Shown: piece by piece, positions 35,769-47,144 of the stretch | Layout of the letters: every line of letters begins with the position of its first letter | Numbering within the stretch: position 1 is the first letter of the stretch | Assembly: GCA_958295665.1 (NCBI GenBank) | Contig: OY282559.1 | Coordinates: forward strand, 253,513,461-253,577,460 | Reading direction: 5' to 3' | Origin: Tipula vernalis | Lineage: Eukaryota; Arthropoda; Insecta; Diptera; Tipulidae | DNA: 64,000 bases | Program-made: the position numbers and the translations under genes | The notes under the pieces: generated by a model | The model's database searches: none | Told to the model about the DNA's origin: nothing | What the model saw: the letters and a program-made list of their open reading frames with translations, nothing else

Positions 35769-36309
35769 ACCACCAAGAACATCCACAAAATTCTCACCAC
35801 CTTGTATCATCCGAGCTATTTTATGTTTTTGATCACTTGAATACACAATATACTCTTCCACCGCTGAAGAACTTTTCCATGCTCCGTATCTTTTCACTAT
35901 GGTAAGATCTACACCAGCATTTGCAACAAGAGTAGCAGACGTGCGGCGGAAGCCATGACCCGTATACAATTCAAATCTTGGAATTCCTCCAATATTGTGA
36001 ATGCCAACTCTCTGAGAGGTGCATTTACCGTTTCTATATCCAACGTACAGCATATTTGCAACAGATTTTTGGGTCGCAATCCAATGTACGTTCGAAACAA
36101 CTCTAAAACCTTCATTCCATCGAACTCTTTGGTGACAGTAAATACCATTTTCTGACAGGTTTTTGTGTGAACAAAACTTTTATCAAAAGGTATGTAACTT
36201 TTATCAAAAGGTATTGTTCATCACATGCTTCCTTCAGGAAACGGTTTACCTCATATCTGTGGAGTGTTTTAGATTGAACCGGTTGGTGACCTATTGACTG
36301 CTTCGTCAT
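35769..36309 (-). pseudogene. Crypton-like tyrosine recombinase relic
   Basis: Read on the minus strand, an N-terminal helix segment (EVNRFLKEACDEQYLLIKV) comes first. After disruption, VTKEFDGMKVLELFRTYIGL follows, and then a frameshift leads to YTGHGFRRTSATLVANAG with the His-x-x-Arg box, and WKSSSAVEEYI with the nucleophile Tyr. This is the C-terminal catalytic domain of tyrosine recombinases as found in Crypton-type insect transposons. The region of the first catalytic Arg between the N-terminal helix and the VTKEF segment is missing. A tandem duplication repeats YLLIKV. Termini were not identified. Crypton assignment is from the RRTSAT/AVEEYI style; a DIRS-type source is less likely. Confidence 0.8.
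36168..36214. repeat. Short tandem duplication within recombinase relic
   Basis: AACTTTTATCAAAAGGTAT occurs twice with a 22-base period, producing a duplicated YLLIKV on the minus strand. It is a local slippage event that post-dates loss of function. Confidence 0.85.
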
Positions 36310-36782
36310 TGAATATTTTGACCACAGTGAAGAACTTTTTATTTTCTTAGACTAAAAAAATAATTAAATAAGAAAATTTTAAATTACAAAGATATGACCA
36401 CAAAAGATATCAAAAATGTATGCTAACATCACATTTTCATTCACTTCTTCACCTCCGTCTTCTTTTTCCCATTTACAGAATAGCTCATACCCCTTTGTCG
36501 ACAGACTTTGATGGAATTAATTTTGCTGTTGCTTCGATAGATTTCAGCAAAATTCCATTGGATTTATTATTTAAATAATGTTCAGCTTCCATTTTTACAA
36601 CTATAAATGTCAAGATAAAACAAATTGGTAAACAAAATAAACTAGGGTAACTTGATAATTTGAAACAAACTGACAAGATGGTATGAAAAGCTGAAAATTG
36701 AAAAGCAAAAAGTGAAAATGATGTTCTTACTGCTGAAAAGAGGCAGACATTGTAATAATCAAAAATGAGAAGTCAGCGTTAA
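36310..36782. other. Non-coding stretch
   Basis: Continues from the recombinase relic with no further recognisable coding match and no clear transposon terminus. Confidence 0.4.
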
Positions 36783-37015
36783 TGGCGCATACTCGAAAAT
36801 TCATTTCAGTAACTTTTATGGTAATTTCGCAACAATCGAACTTGACGGAGATAAACTTTTCTCAATATTTTGGGAATTTTTTTCCCCTCCATACCAACTT
36901 ATGTATGGAGGGGAAAACAATTACCAAAATATTGAGAAAAGTTTATCTCCGTCAAGTTTGCTTGTTGCGAAATTACCATAAAAGTTACTGAAATGAATTT
37001 TCGAGTATGCGCCAT
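36783..37015. mobile_element. Near-perfect palindromic MITE, family C
   Basis: The left arm starts ATGGCGCATACTCGAAAATT and the right arm is its inverse, with about 115 bases per arm and almost no spacer. Internal landmarks are GGTAATTTCGCAACAA, GAACTTGACGGAGATAAA and a CCCCTCCATAC block around the centre. The same internal sequence occurs once more, as a single arm, at 41704-41800. Arms this similar suggest recent formation or gene conversion. No coding capacity beyond mirrored chance frames. Confidence 0.85.
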
Positions 37016-37062
37016 AAATGAGTAATACAACATACAATAATGGAAGTGTTTCAGTGTGAAGG

Positions 37063-37240
37063 TGCGTACATGCTCCAATTCTGGTGAAAAATTGTACATC
37101 ACGAAGTTAGCAAAATAGTAAAATTTTTAGTTAAAATTGGTTACCCTGGTGAACTTTTTGTTCTAGTTGGAAATAATTCAACTCATACAGCTAACTTCGT
37201 GGTGTACATTTTTTCACCAGAAAAGTATAGCATGTACACA
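37063..37240. mobile_element. Foldback MITE, family A copy 2
   Basis: It shares with 1711-1953 the arm GTGCGTACATG...CAATTCTGGTGAAAAA, the CACGAAGTTAGC block in both orientations, and the centre TTTTTGTTCTAGTTGGAAAT. This copy is shorter, because the segment before the centre is deleted. It lies about 50 bases from the palindromic MITE at 36783-37015. Confidence 0.8.
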
Positions 37241-37244
37241 GCTT

Positions 37245-38490
37245 GAATATTGTGAAACAAAAGAAAAAAAAGGGACAACGGCGTTATCTTCAAAATTGTT
37301 AAGAAAGACCGGTCCATATACTGGATCGAAAAATGGGCGAACATTTTGGGTTTTCATTCGAAGTAAGTTTATCCAGTAAAGCGGATCGAATGAAAAAAAT
37401 CGGCTTCTTTAAAAATTTCGAGGATGAAAATTGTCTGCCGTAGTCTATAATTAGTATAATTTTTAAAATAAATTTTCGTATAAGCCAGAAAAATGAGCAT
37501 CATTTAAACCATACTCACCTGTATTTTATGGCAAGCTCACAATAAAGCGAAATAAATACGGATTCAAGCTGGGGCGGAATCTAACAGATTTAAAAAGCTT
37601 TAAGGAAATATGAATTCCGGACCGATCGTAAAAATTATTAACATTTGCCCTCATTTGAGGTTTAAATTTTTTATCGGTTACACTTTAAAAACCATCTTAC
37701 GTAAGGCACATTTAGGCCCGAATCGACAGAAACAACTGTAACTTTTAGTTGCAGCCACTCTTTTTTCGAAATTGATGTTCGAATACCGTATTTTCAAGTG
37801 TGAGTTTACGTTTTCTTATTTTTTTTTTTTTTTTGTTGAATAAATTTTACAAAAATAATAAAAATTAAATTGAACAAAAATCGGAATGAACAATTCTTTG
37901 TCCAGAAACGACAGTTTCGAATTCTCCGAAAAATACGAAAAATTATTACACTATATTTGTCTATAAAAGGTCGAAAAAATCAATTGATAACAGACAAACA
38001 ATTTTTAAATTCTTAATAAACAAATATTTATAAAAAAGCTGAAAACAACATTAATCAGTTAACTTAACATAATACAATTCCTAGATAATTCAAGTACCCA
38101 TGAAAATCTACAATTGTCATTCTACTCGATTTCGCTTGATTTTTTCCCCTCATTCGAGTACACTCAACAGAGTACCCTACTTTTTTTACGTCAGTCGAAT
38201 GAAAATATTTTTTACACTACTGTTTACGTCTGTTCGTGTGTAGTGTCAAAAATACCATATTAATAACAATAATAACAACAATAATAATAATAAAATTTGA
38301 TTTTCAATTAAAACAATTGTTTACATAATTCAAATAGCCGCCTTGTAACCTACGGAACAATTTAAAGGTCAAATTCGAAATGCCGAAAATCACGACAAAT
38401 CACAAAATGTCATAAATCAAATAGCCGCCTAAAATCAAAATATCATCACACAAAATGTCATGTCATATTTGTTGGTGTGTGTAAAAAGAG
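37245..38490. other. AT-rich stretch with no firm gene
   Basis: A minus-strand segment 37522-37571 is open between a weak AG (CGCCCCAG) and a good donor (ACAG|GTGAGTATGG), but it is too short to support as an exon. Otherwise only A/T runs and an (ATAATA)n patch near 38270-38290 are present. Confidence 0.35.
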
Positions 38491-39300
38491 GGGTAATGCC
38501 TCGATTCCACTGTGAATCAAAGTTTGTCAGTAAAAATAACTTGATAAAAATATAAAATCGGTGGTTGTGTGAACGAGACACACAACGGAGTCAGTCAAGA
38601 TTTTACTTACAAAAAATGTGTATCTATGTTAGTGCACTGAGTTCGAAATTAAAAAAGGTATCAAATCGAGAACATTTTATAGCAGTCCAACTAATACATG
38701 TACATAAATATTGTGTACCGATGAAAAATATTTCTCGCACACGCTGATAATCTTAATTGTTTGGCATTTTTATGGGAAAGATTTTTTTTTATTTTGTATT
38801 TTATGACGGAAAAAATTTGAATAAAATAATTCTGATATGAGTATTAATAATAATTAAATTTTTTAATTATTTTGAAACGTGAAAATAATCGAATTAACAC
38901 TAATACTATATTTTTCTAATAATTCTTGGTTATTCTAGATTATGTTTTTGTTTGCTGTCAAAACACTAAGGCAATTTTAAAGTTTACAATTTTTTATGGT
39001 AAAGTCTAATGTCTGATCGAAAATATTCGAAAAAATAATTCTGATATGAGTATTAATAATAATTAATTTTTTAGATTATTTTGAACCGTAAAAATATTCG
39101 AATTAACACTAATTCATAATTTTTTTTAATAATTCTTGGTTATGTTTTTTGTTTGCTGTCAAGATGTATCCATAAAATTTGCTATAAAAAAACAATAACA
39201 AAATACTTTGTCTTTGTCTCTCTGATGGATTTTTTTTTTTTCTTCTTCCAACTTCAAGTCAGCTCAGTCAATTTTTCACAGTGGAATTGGGGCTTTACTC
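38491..39300. mobile_element. ~0.8-kb MITE with an internal tandem duplication
   Basis: The left end GGGTAATGCCTCGATTCCAC pairs with the complement of the right end, GAGTAAAGCCCCAATTCCAC; both run on into TGTGAA. G-rich GGG(T)-type ends with ATTCCACTGTG look like PIF/Harbinger MITEs, but I could not define a 3-bp duplication. The interior holds two tandem copies of a block of about 150 bases. No coding capacity. Confidence 0.65.
38820..39170. repeat. Two-copy tandem repeat inside the MITE
   Basis: AATTCTGATATGAGTATTAA, then CGAATTAACACTAAT, then AATTCTTGGTTAT and TTTGTTTGCTGTCAA appear in the same order at 38823-38960 and again at 39035-39165. Period about 206 bases. Confidence 0.85.
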
Positions 39301-39376
39301 GACCAAAAAAGCTAGAGTAGTAAAAATTACATTGGTGCAAAACTAGTACAAAAAATGTTTACCCGCAATGCATTTG

Positions 39377-41390
39377 TTTTTTTTTTTTCAATGAGTCAGT
39401 TTGACAGTCAAAAGTGTACTATTTTTACCCTTCGAGGGAAAACATTTTTCAATCGAATTCGACATTAATAACACGATACATAAACGAAACGTCCGAGGTT
39501 TCAAGTAGCCATTTTTAACTGTATAAATAAACCTTCTTACAAAACCCGGTAAAGCATGTTTCAAAGGGTTCATTATTAAATCTCGGTATATTGTGAAAAA
39601 GTTGATGGTTCCCACGGAGGCTATAACGATCATCAAATCGTATGCATTGTTGACCGCTAAGCTTAAAAAAAATCGTAAAACTTTGTAAACATACAAGTGT
39701 TGCAATGGAAAAACATTGTTTAACTTAAATAAAGGCCAAGAAGGTTCAGTTTCGTTTTTTCTCAATATGGTTCACAAAATCTTTTTCTGCTCTAAATATA
39801 AATCGAAATATAAAGGCCTCAAAGTACTTGTATAGCAACCACCCCAAAATGATAAACACTATTCTAGTTTAGACATTACCAATGAATGATATAACATTAG
39901 AAGAAAGAAACCGGGCATAGATCACGAAGAAGACAGAATATTCTGAAAGCGGAGTTCGTTTACAGTTTTAAGTTGGTTACATGATTTTTCCAATTGAAAT
40001 TGGAGTCCCAATGGATACCAAGATATTTAAACGAGTCGACTAATTCAATATTAAAACACTCAGACTGACAATTAATGGGAGTGTAATTAGAAGACCAATG
40101 ATATGTAACTAAGTAATAACTGGGCAAAATTAGGATTCCAGTTAGTTGTTTAAAAAACATAAATTTAGTTTTCTCACTAAGAATTATGCAGTGTTTACGA
40201 ACCGTAAACACTCAGAATTAATCATTGAGATAACGTCAGTCGAAGATTTACCAATATAAGCTAAAGCGAAATCATCGGCAAAGCCAATGCTTGTATAAAT
40301 CAAAAACAGCAAAGAGCCCAACACAGCGCCCTATGTTCAGGCTTCTGCATTCACTAAAAGATCCATTTATGTTGACTTTCACCGTTCAGTTTTCAAGATA
40401 AGAAGCAAACCATTTGTTCGATATACTTCTAAACCCAATTTCAATAAGAATAGATAGGAAACGCTTATGATCGACCATGCCACAGGCTTTAGTAGCATCA
40501 ACAAACAAACACGCACAAAGCCGACTATGTGTTCTTCCCTTGACGAAACCCATATTGGTGAGCACTAAGAATAGCAAACTGGCACCTCTATTTTTGACTA
40601 CTTTTTCAAGAACCTTCAGAATAACTGGTTGGAGAGAAATAGGTCGATAGTTTTCTTTACGGTTGCGGTCCCCATTTTCTGCATATAGGAATAATCGTCG
40701 CCGATTTGATTCTCACAGATACAGATTGGAAATATGGGTAATGATGGGACAAACAAATTCACAAATCGCTTTTAGAATGAAATTAGACAATCCATCATTA
40801 TCTAGTGCCTGTTTCCGTTCGATCAATTCGAAATTCCGTTCAAAATTAGAAACAGGAGTCATAAAAAATGTTTCTGGAGAACTATAATGCGGGAGATCAC
40901 GGTTAGCTGAAATGACATTTGTAAAATGATTAGTCCTTAAATTATCAGCAACACTTGAAACCTGAAAAAGGGTTCCATTTTCCGTCAGAATATTTGTAAT
41001 CGAGCAAGCTTTAGGTTTTTTAGTTAAAATTTCATTGACGAGTTTCCAGTTTTTTTTTTAAATCACCGCGGTTGACTGAAAAACGGTTTGTGTAATACGC
41101 TTCTTTCCCTTTTTTGATATCCTCTTTGATTTGTTTGCCTTTACAGTTATAGATTGCGAGAAGATTTGAAATAACCGGTCAATTCTTTAATTTTTTGTGC
41201 GCTACATTTCTTTTATTAATGCGATTGGCAATCTCATAAGAAATCCATGGCTGTAAGAGTCTGGTTTTTTTAACTTGGAAGTATACGTGACATTGCTCGA
41301 TTAAGTTGGATAGTGTGTTGAGAAAGGGATCACAATCGAGACCAAAATTCCAATCCTTAAGCTCATATAAAGCGAATATAACTTACATGT
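39377..41390 (-). pseudogene. Non-LTR retrotransposon (LINE) relic with RT motifs
   Basis: On the minus strand, a segment near 41000-41260 resembles the linker before the reverse transcriptase (PWISYEIANRINKRN-like). The RT domain follows: ENYRPISLQP at about 40625-40655, motif A LFVDATKACGMVDH near 40470-40508, motif B region GAVLGSLLFLIY near 40295-40330, and motif C FADD at 40271-40282. Downstream come the thumb (FKYLGIHWDSNFNWKNH, about 39990-40040) and a C-terminal domain (FPLQHLYVYKVLRFF, 39660-39720). The ORF ends at 39388 and a run of T on the plus strand (the A-tail) follows at once, so the 3' end is near 39377. It is 5'-truncated, with many frameshifts and stops. The (F)xDA..VDH form suggests a CR1/L2/jockey-like lineage; the clade is uncertain. 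Confidence 0.9.
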
Positions 41391-41469
41391 TGATCTTGGG
41401 ACTACGAGGCTGTAAATAATATTTCTATTGAAAAATTTTCAGCAGGCAAAAATATAATCACTGCGTGCA

Positions 41470-41693
41470 AATTTACGTAAATATTCTGCTAAAAAATTTT
41501 CAGCGGGCAACCAATCGACGTAGTCTATTTCGTAAACAAATTTCCCCTTCCGAATAAAATATTTTTAAATTGCATGCGATCGTGCTGAAATATTTTATTC
41601 GGAAGGGGGAAATTGGTTTACGAAATAGGCTACGTCGATTGGATGTTTTTTTTTTGCCTGCTGAAAATTTGTCAACAGAATATTTACGTAAAG
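41470..41693. mobile_element. Foldback MITE with ~100-bp arms
   Basis: The left arm starts TTTACGTAAATATTCTGCTA and continues through CCAATCGACGTAGTCTATTT to CCTTCCGAATAAAATATTT. The right arm is its inverse, with a T-run expansion. The spacer is about 25 bases. No coding capacity. Confidence 0.8.
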
Positions 41694-41703
41694 ATGCGAT
41701 ATA

Positions 41704-41806
41704 TAATTTCAGTAACTTTTACGGTAATTTCGCAACAGAAGAACTTGACGGACATAAAATTTTCTCATATTTTGGTAATTTTTTCCCTCCCTACACCAAC
41801 TTAAAA
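41704..41806 (+). mobile_element. Single-arm fragment of palindromic MITE family C
   Basis: Matches one arm of 36783-37015 through TTTCAGTAACTTTTACGGTA, GAACTTGACGGA and the CCCTCC...ACCAACTT centre. The second arm is absent. Confidence 0.75.
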
Positions 41807-42211
41807 AAGCATAATTTTTTTTTCTCTTAATCAGGAATCTTTTACAATTTTCAAACAATAAATTTTCCCAAATTAATTCTAACTTTTTAAAGACCAAATT
41901 ATTGCTAAATACATATAGTAGGTATTTTATTTATTATTATTTATTATAATCTAAAATAAATAAATTTACATCGAAATTAGAAATGATAAATTCGATTTAG
42001 AAAACATTACTTCATATGTACTGAAACAGATATGTTCTGCATGTCATGCTGAACCATGCAAGTTGTCTCTATTTCTAATTTCGCTGCAAATTACTGACAG
42101 CTGACAACATAAGAAAAATAAGACTCAAAATGTTTACTTACTTCACGGTGTACTGTTTATTGTTTTCTAAAATTTTTGACAGTATATATATGTAGTAAAT
42201 ATTGAGTCAAG

Positions 42212-42910
42212 ATGGAGGAAGCCATTATTAATTTTGTTCAGCAACATGAATTCATTTTTAATAAAACACATTATAATTATAAAAATGTTTATCTAAGAGA
42301 TAAGAAATTCTCTGAGTTATCAAAAAAATTAGGAATACCAAGTAAGTAATGTTTATATTTAGTCTACACAAACACCGCACACACATTATAAATAAGTAAT
42401 TAAAATTTGGAATCTTGTAGCGGACAAACTGAAAGTACGCTGGAGAACGTTGCGGAACAAATTCTTAAAAGAAAGAAGCAAACGACATCTCAAAACCTCG
42501 GGTGATAAAGCACCTACCTCTAAAAAAAAGTGGAAGTGGTTTAACTGTTTTTGACAAACCAAATGAAACGTAAGAGATTTACCTATTTCTTCTAAATTAA
42601 TTTGATTTTTACGATTTCTTTTATTTATATAGCAACTGGAAATTATCCGAAACATTCGACATTTGAAGATCCGGATCAGAATTCGACTACTGATATTGAA
42701 TGCAAAGAGACTAGCACATCAAATTCGAGTTTTCTTGAGTTAGAATGCAACGCAACAAACTCAAATTTTGAAACTGAATTCATTTGTAGAGTAGTCCTTC
42801 ACCGTACCACCAGATCGAAAGCTGACTCAAAAAAAAAAAAATCCAATGCAATTTTAGATTCGGCAAGCAACGAAATGAAACAGCAAAAACTCCTGTGCGA
42901 TTTTTTTTGA
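42212..42910 (+). pseudogene. MADF-domain protein of a PIF/Harbinger element
   Basis: Exon 1 (42212-42341) starts MEEAIINFVQQHEFIF, includes YKNVYLRDKKFSELSKKLG, and ends at donor CCAA|GTAAGTAATG. Exon 2 (from 42421, after acceptor TCTTGTAG) reads KLKVRWRTLRNKFLKERSKR and KKKWKWF. Together these form a MADF (Myb/SANT-like) DNA-binding domain, the usual partner protein of PIF/Harbinger transposases, which helps target the TIRs and bring the transposase to the nucleus. Exon 2 then meets a stop (near 42555) although an alternate frame reaches a second donor. A third open segment (42634-42910) is Ser/Thr/Asn-rich and ends in CDFF. The reading frame between exons 2 and 3 looks broken. Same strand as the transposase relic 1 kb downstream. 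Confidence 0.8.
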
Positions 42911-43973
42911 CGCTGTATGTGAACAAGTGAACTACTAAAAGTAGTGAATGCGAGTTTATATAAAAATTAAATACATTTTTGAATTAAACTTAATTTAGTT
43001 GTTTACCTTTTATAAATACTTTTTAAAGTATCACTAATTGAAAACGGTTCTCTGCTGGCATTGTATCTATAGTGAACATCCTGTATTGTAGCAAAGGCTC
43101 GACTTCGTTTCACCAACTCCCTTATACAAATTCACTGTCCTCATTACCATGATCCACAAAATTATTGGAGAAATAGTTGGCACCGTCATTTAGCCAGTTT
43201 GTAAGGACACGAAATTTAGCGGTTAGAATAACAAATGTGCTTTCAATTTTAACCCGTGCCGAAGATAATTTTTTATTGAAATATTCTTTCTTTTAGAAGG
43301 AGACGTCCGGGATAAGGCCGCATCAAATTTGGCCGCAATGGAAATGCTGAATCGCCGATAAAGAAGCATGGAAATTCATCATTTGTTTGCGGTAATTTTC
43401 TAATTTTTGGTATATTCATATTTCCTTTATAAATAGTCTCACAGCTCGTAAAAAATTCTACTACTAACCAAAAAAAATGAAAATATCACAAAATGATGCA
43501 CGTGTGGTTCATGTGCAGATCTGCACGCAGTACTGCATGCAGAAATTTTGCACGCCGGTTTACACCATTAGTCGTAGTGGCGAATTAATTATGGTTTGTC
43601 GATTTGGCCCCAAATACCATGAAATCCTTTTTTATCCAAAGCTTGTTGTAACGTACAAAAACGCCGATTCAGAAAGTTAGAGTAATTTCCAATCGAAGGA
43701 GGCGAGTAAATACCAACAGATAGAGCAGGAGCGGTAGAGTCAAGCCTGTATACCATGAGAAAAATTGACTGACAGTCAAAAAAAACGAAAATAGAAAAAC
43801 CATCTGATGCCGTTATAAGAGACAAGGACAACGTTTTTTATTTTATTTTTTATTTTACAGCAAAATTGTTTTTCTATAAAATAAAAAAAAAATTCAAATC
43901 ATTTAATTTCAAATTCAACAAATTTGTTGGTTTTAAATTTTTTTCAAGTTCTTCGGTTTATTAAAAATTGAAA

Positions 43974-44702
43974 ATGGAAATAAATAGCGACGATGAGATT
44001 GATTTTGCCAATGCATTATTAATAAATAGTTGTGCTATAATGTTATTAAACAGAAATAAAAATAAAATAATTAAGAAAACGATACGATGCACGATATTCC
44101 CAAATAAAAGCAGGAAAAGTAAATTAAACATAAATCCATAATTATGTACATATCTGAATTTAGGGAAATTATGTGTACTCAATATATTTAATTTAATGAT
44201 TACAACTTATAACTATGACATTTTTTAATCAATTTCAATTTGTGTTTCAGATAAAATGGTGTACATATGCTAGCTGATTTAAAAAAGGAACCGCCTGGAA
44301 AATTCGAAATTTTTTTCCAGAATATCGGCCATTGATTTGGAATGTTTACTGGTTAAAATAGGGCATCTTATTTCAATAACTGATACAAATACGAGGAAAT
44401 GTACACCAGTTTAGGAGAGACTAGCTGTTACACTCAGGTTCTTAGCAACAGGAGATAGTTACAAAAGTGTATCCTTTTTATTTAAAATTTAAAGGCACGT
44501 AGAGTTGTCGAAAATACATTGGCCATTATGACCTCTGTATTCCGAGTTTTAAGGGCACCAACGCTACTACAACCAGAAAAAGTGGCCTCAGTGACAATGA
44601 CATGCGTATTGTTACATAATTTCATTCGAAGAAATAGAATGTCACGCCAAGTGTATTCGCCAGCTGTTTCGTTTGACTCAGAAGATGGTTAAATATTTAC
44701 AC
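43974..44702 (+). pseudogene. PIF/Harbinger DDE transposase, internally deleted
   Basis: A first exon-like frame (43974 to about 44141) starts MEINSDDEIDFANALL, the acidic N-terminus of the family. After a likely intron, LADLKKEPPGKFEIFF and, after a frameshift, ERLAVTLRFLATGDSYKSV (about 44416-44480) match the N-terminal helical region. It then jumps directly to RRVVENTLAIMTSVFRVLRA and VTMTCVLLHNFIRRN (about 44493-44640), the C-terminal part with the catalytic Glu (RVVEN). The middle with both Asp residues is missing. Frame ends with TAA near 44690. DDE transposases of this group cut and paste with 3-bp duplications. The element's own TIRs were not found. Confidence 0.85.
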
Positions 44703-44704
44703 CG

Positions 44705-45956
44705 AGATCTTCGCGACAAGATATTAAGAATCTAACATTTTTATCCCTTCACAGAAAGGTGGTAGGAAAACTTCTGTGGAGGCATAGAATATCTGGCAAG
44801 AATTCGCCAATTATTTCGAAACAAATGGTCAAATTAAATGGCAAAATGAATTGAACTAAACCAAAAAAAAATTGTATATATTTTACTTAAGTAAACAAAA
44901 TAACAAAAAATATTAAAAAACGCTTACCTCTGTATTTATAGTCGGCTTTGTAGTTCCGAACGATTGTTTTCATTTACATTTTTAGTCTATAAGAATTATG
45001 AGCTTTTATATTATTTTTAACATGTAATTTTATTTGATTGAAAAATCGAATCATGAAAATGTTTATTTCTTAGTGAAAATTGTATTCAAAAATAAGTTAT
45101 TTTTGAACTTTAAAGTGTTTTTGTTTTTGTAATATACGTCATGAACTAATAACTCAAAATTTACAAACAATACAATAATCATCTCTTTCATTGCCTCTAT
45201 TCTAATTTGAATTTGAATATCGTTGTTATTTTGAATTTGCGAAGCATGCTAGATTGTTTCGATTTTTTGTTTTCTTCACGCTCATTGTATTGAATTATTG
45301 ATTTAAGTTTTTCTGTTTGGCTCTTTTAGATTTATTTTAATTTCGATTGTTGCCATTGGTTTTAGATGTGGACAAATCATGACGTCATTAAATTGAATTT
45401 TTTTTTAATACAGCTTGTTATTAAGTGTATTGCTTTCAACCAAAATGAGTTTTTTGTGGTTAACACTAATCAAAGCAATAGCAAAAATTAACCAAATTTT
45501 GGTCTAATTTTTTTTCGTGTATTTTCTTATCAATTCAACTCGTGTGGCAGGTATTAAAATTAAAAATTTGATTAAGATTTGTTAACCACGAATTTTTTTT
45601 GGGTTAGCTAAACTATTTTTTGGTCTATCTAGTGCGATTGTTGTCGTAATTTTTTTTGGTTTGGTGAAAGCAATACAACTATTGTTGTAGAATATTTTTT
45701 AATTTAAATTCCCTTATTTTCTTTTGATTATTGCTGGAAAATCAGGAAATTTGAGAACCTGTGTTTTAAATGAGTACAATGTCTTAGTTGTTTTATAGCG
45801 ATGTTAGAAAAAATTATTTAACTGGGTTAAACTTTTAATTCATGTTTTCTCGTCAATCGAAATCGCGTTTTTTCATACAAACTCTATGAAAATAAATGAA
45901 TTTTTGGTGTTTCTGTATCCCTTATTTTAAGTTCATTTTTCACATGCCGGCTCTAT
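44705..45956. other. Non-coding stretch
   Basis: No coding match. A weak inverted pair (TTTTGTGGTTAACACTAAT near 45450 and GTTAACCACGAATTTTTT near 45580) may be an old MITE. Many T runs. Confidence 0.4.
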
Positions 45957-46148
45957 TTACATCAAGATGGTTCTGAAAATTGCGATTGGTTGCTCGATGC
46001 TAAATTCCAATGTTAAACGTAACCAAGCATCGTTTACGTTATTTCGGTTTTTGTGTTTAGGATTGCTTGGATCCCAATTTTCTGGATATTGTTGGTAAAT
46101 ATTTAAAAACTCAAATACTTGGTCGTTAGTGCAATCCAAACTCACCAT
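45957..46148 (-). pseudogene. MADF-domain first exon (second, minus-strand copy)
   Basis: Sixty-three codons starting MVSLDCTNDQVFEFLNIYQQ and including PENWDPSNPKHKNRNNVNDA then WLRLTLEF. This is the first half of a MADF domain (L..Y...P..WDP....YKNR...DAW). A GTAAAT sequence directly after ...TCTTGAT at about 45959 could be the splice donor. No second exon was recognised downstream on this strand. It is not a duplicate of the MADF gene at 42212, so it comes from a different PIF/Harbinger family or a host MADF gene. Confidence 0.65.
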
Positions 46149-46262
46149 TTTAACTATGTAATATTAATTGTATCAGCCACAAAAGTTTTGAGAGCAAAAA
46201 TGGCGAAATTTAGTTACAATTTATGTGGCATTCACACAGGAAAACTTTTATTTTTAACTGAT

Positions 46263-46332
46263 AGGTTTGTTTGAATTTCCAACGTAATGAACAAAAATTT
46301 TTGTTTGTTATATTGGAAATTCATACAAACTT
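46263..46332. repeat. Short palindrome
   Basis: GTTTGTTTGAATTTCCAACG at the left pairs with the inverse GTTTGTATGAATTTCCAATA, with a CAAAAATTTTTG centre. About 33 bases per arm. It might be a minimal foldback element. Confidence 0.75.
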
Positions 46333-47144
46333 GTAAAACGAGAACCATAGTTAGAATCAGAAAAATAAAAAGAATATCAATAAATTGATTTTTTTTTATC
46401 TGGATTGACAATTTGGCATTACATTCTTTCGAAAAAAAAATTGATTTTTTTTTTTTTTTATTTGATCCGGATCATTTGTAACAAATCCGGATTTTTGGGC
46501 AGATCTTAAATTAACATTTTTAATCTTTTTACGGTAAAGATTTCACAATACAATATGTAAAATGCTATAAAATGAGCAAATATAACCTCGCTTTTTTATT
46601 TGTTATTTTTTTCACCAATCCAACTAGACCAATACCTCGGTTTGCGTCCGTATTTGGTTCTGTAAAAGTTGCATGCAAAGTGAAACGACGCAAATCGAAA
46701 CAAATTTTTTCATATAAATAAATGAAAAATACAAAGATCGGTTCTGAATTTAAGCAAAAAATGTATATAAATTGCTAAAAATAAGAATTTTTTTCATTAT
46801 TTTCAATAAAACACAAAATAAAGTTTAATTATGTTGCATAAGTGAACAATACTATACCGTTAATTCAAATTTATTTTATTAATTAGTTCAAATTAATCAC
46901 ATATCTTACAACTACATAAATTATAGATACATTTATTTGTCATTTTGGCTCGTACTTGGAGAAAAGTATTGTTCTAATGTAGTTTGAACTGGAACTGACT
47001 TATTACAAAGGTATACATATCTTCATATCTTAGGAGATTAATAGAAATTTCTCTGCGAAATTTAGAAAATTCGGCATCATTGTCATCCACCTCAGCAAAA
47101 ATTTCAGTAGCTCTATTGAAGAGTTTCAAACCTTCCCAAATTTT

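Noticed and set aside
37522..37571. Possible 50-nt minus-strand exon
   Set aside because: Donor is good but the acceptor is weak and the peptide is too short to support.
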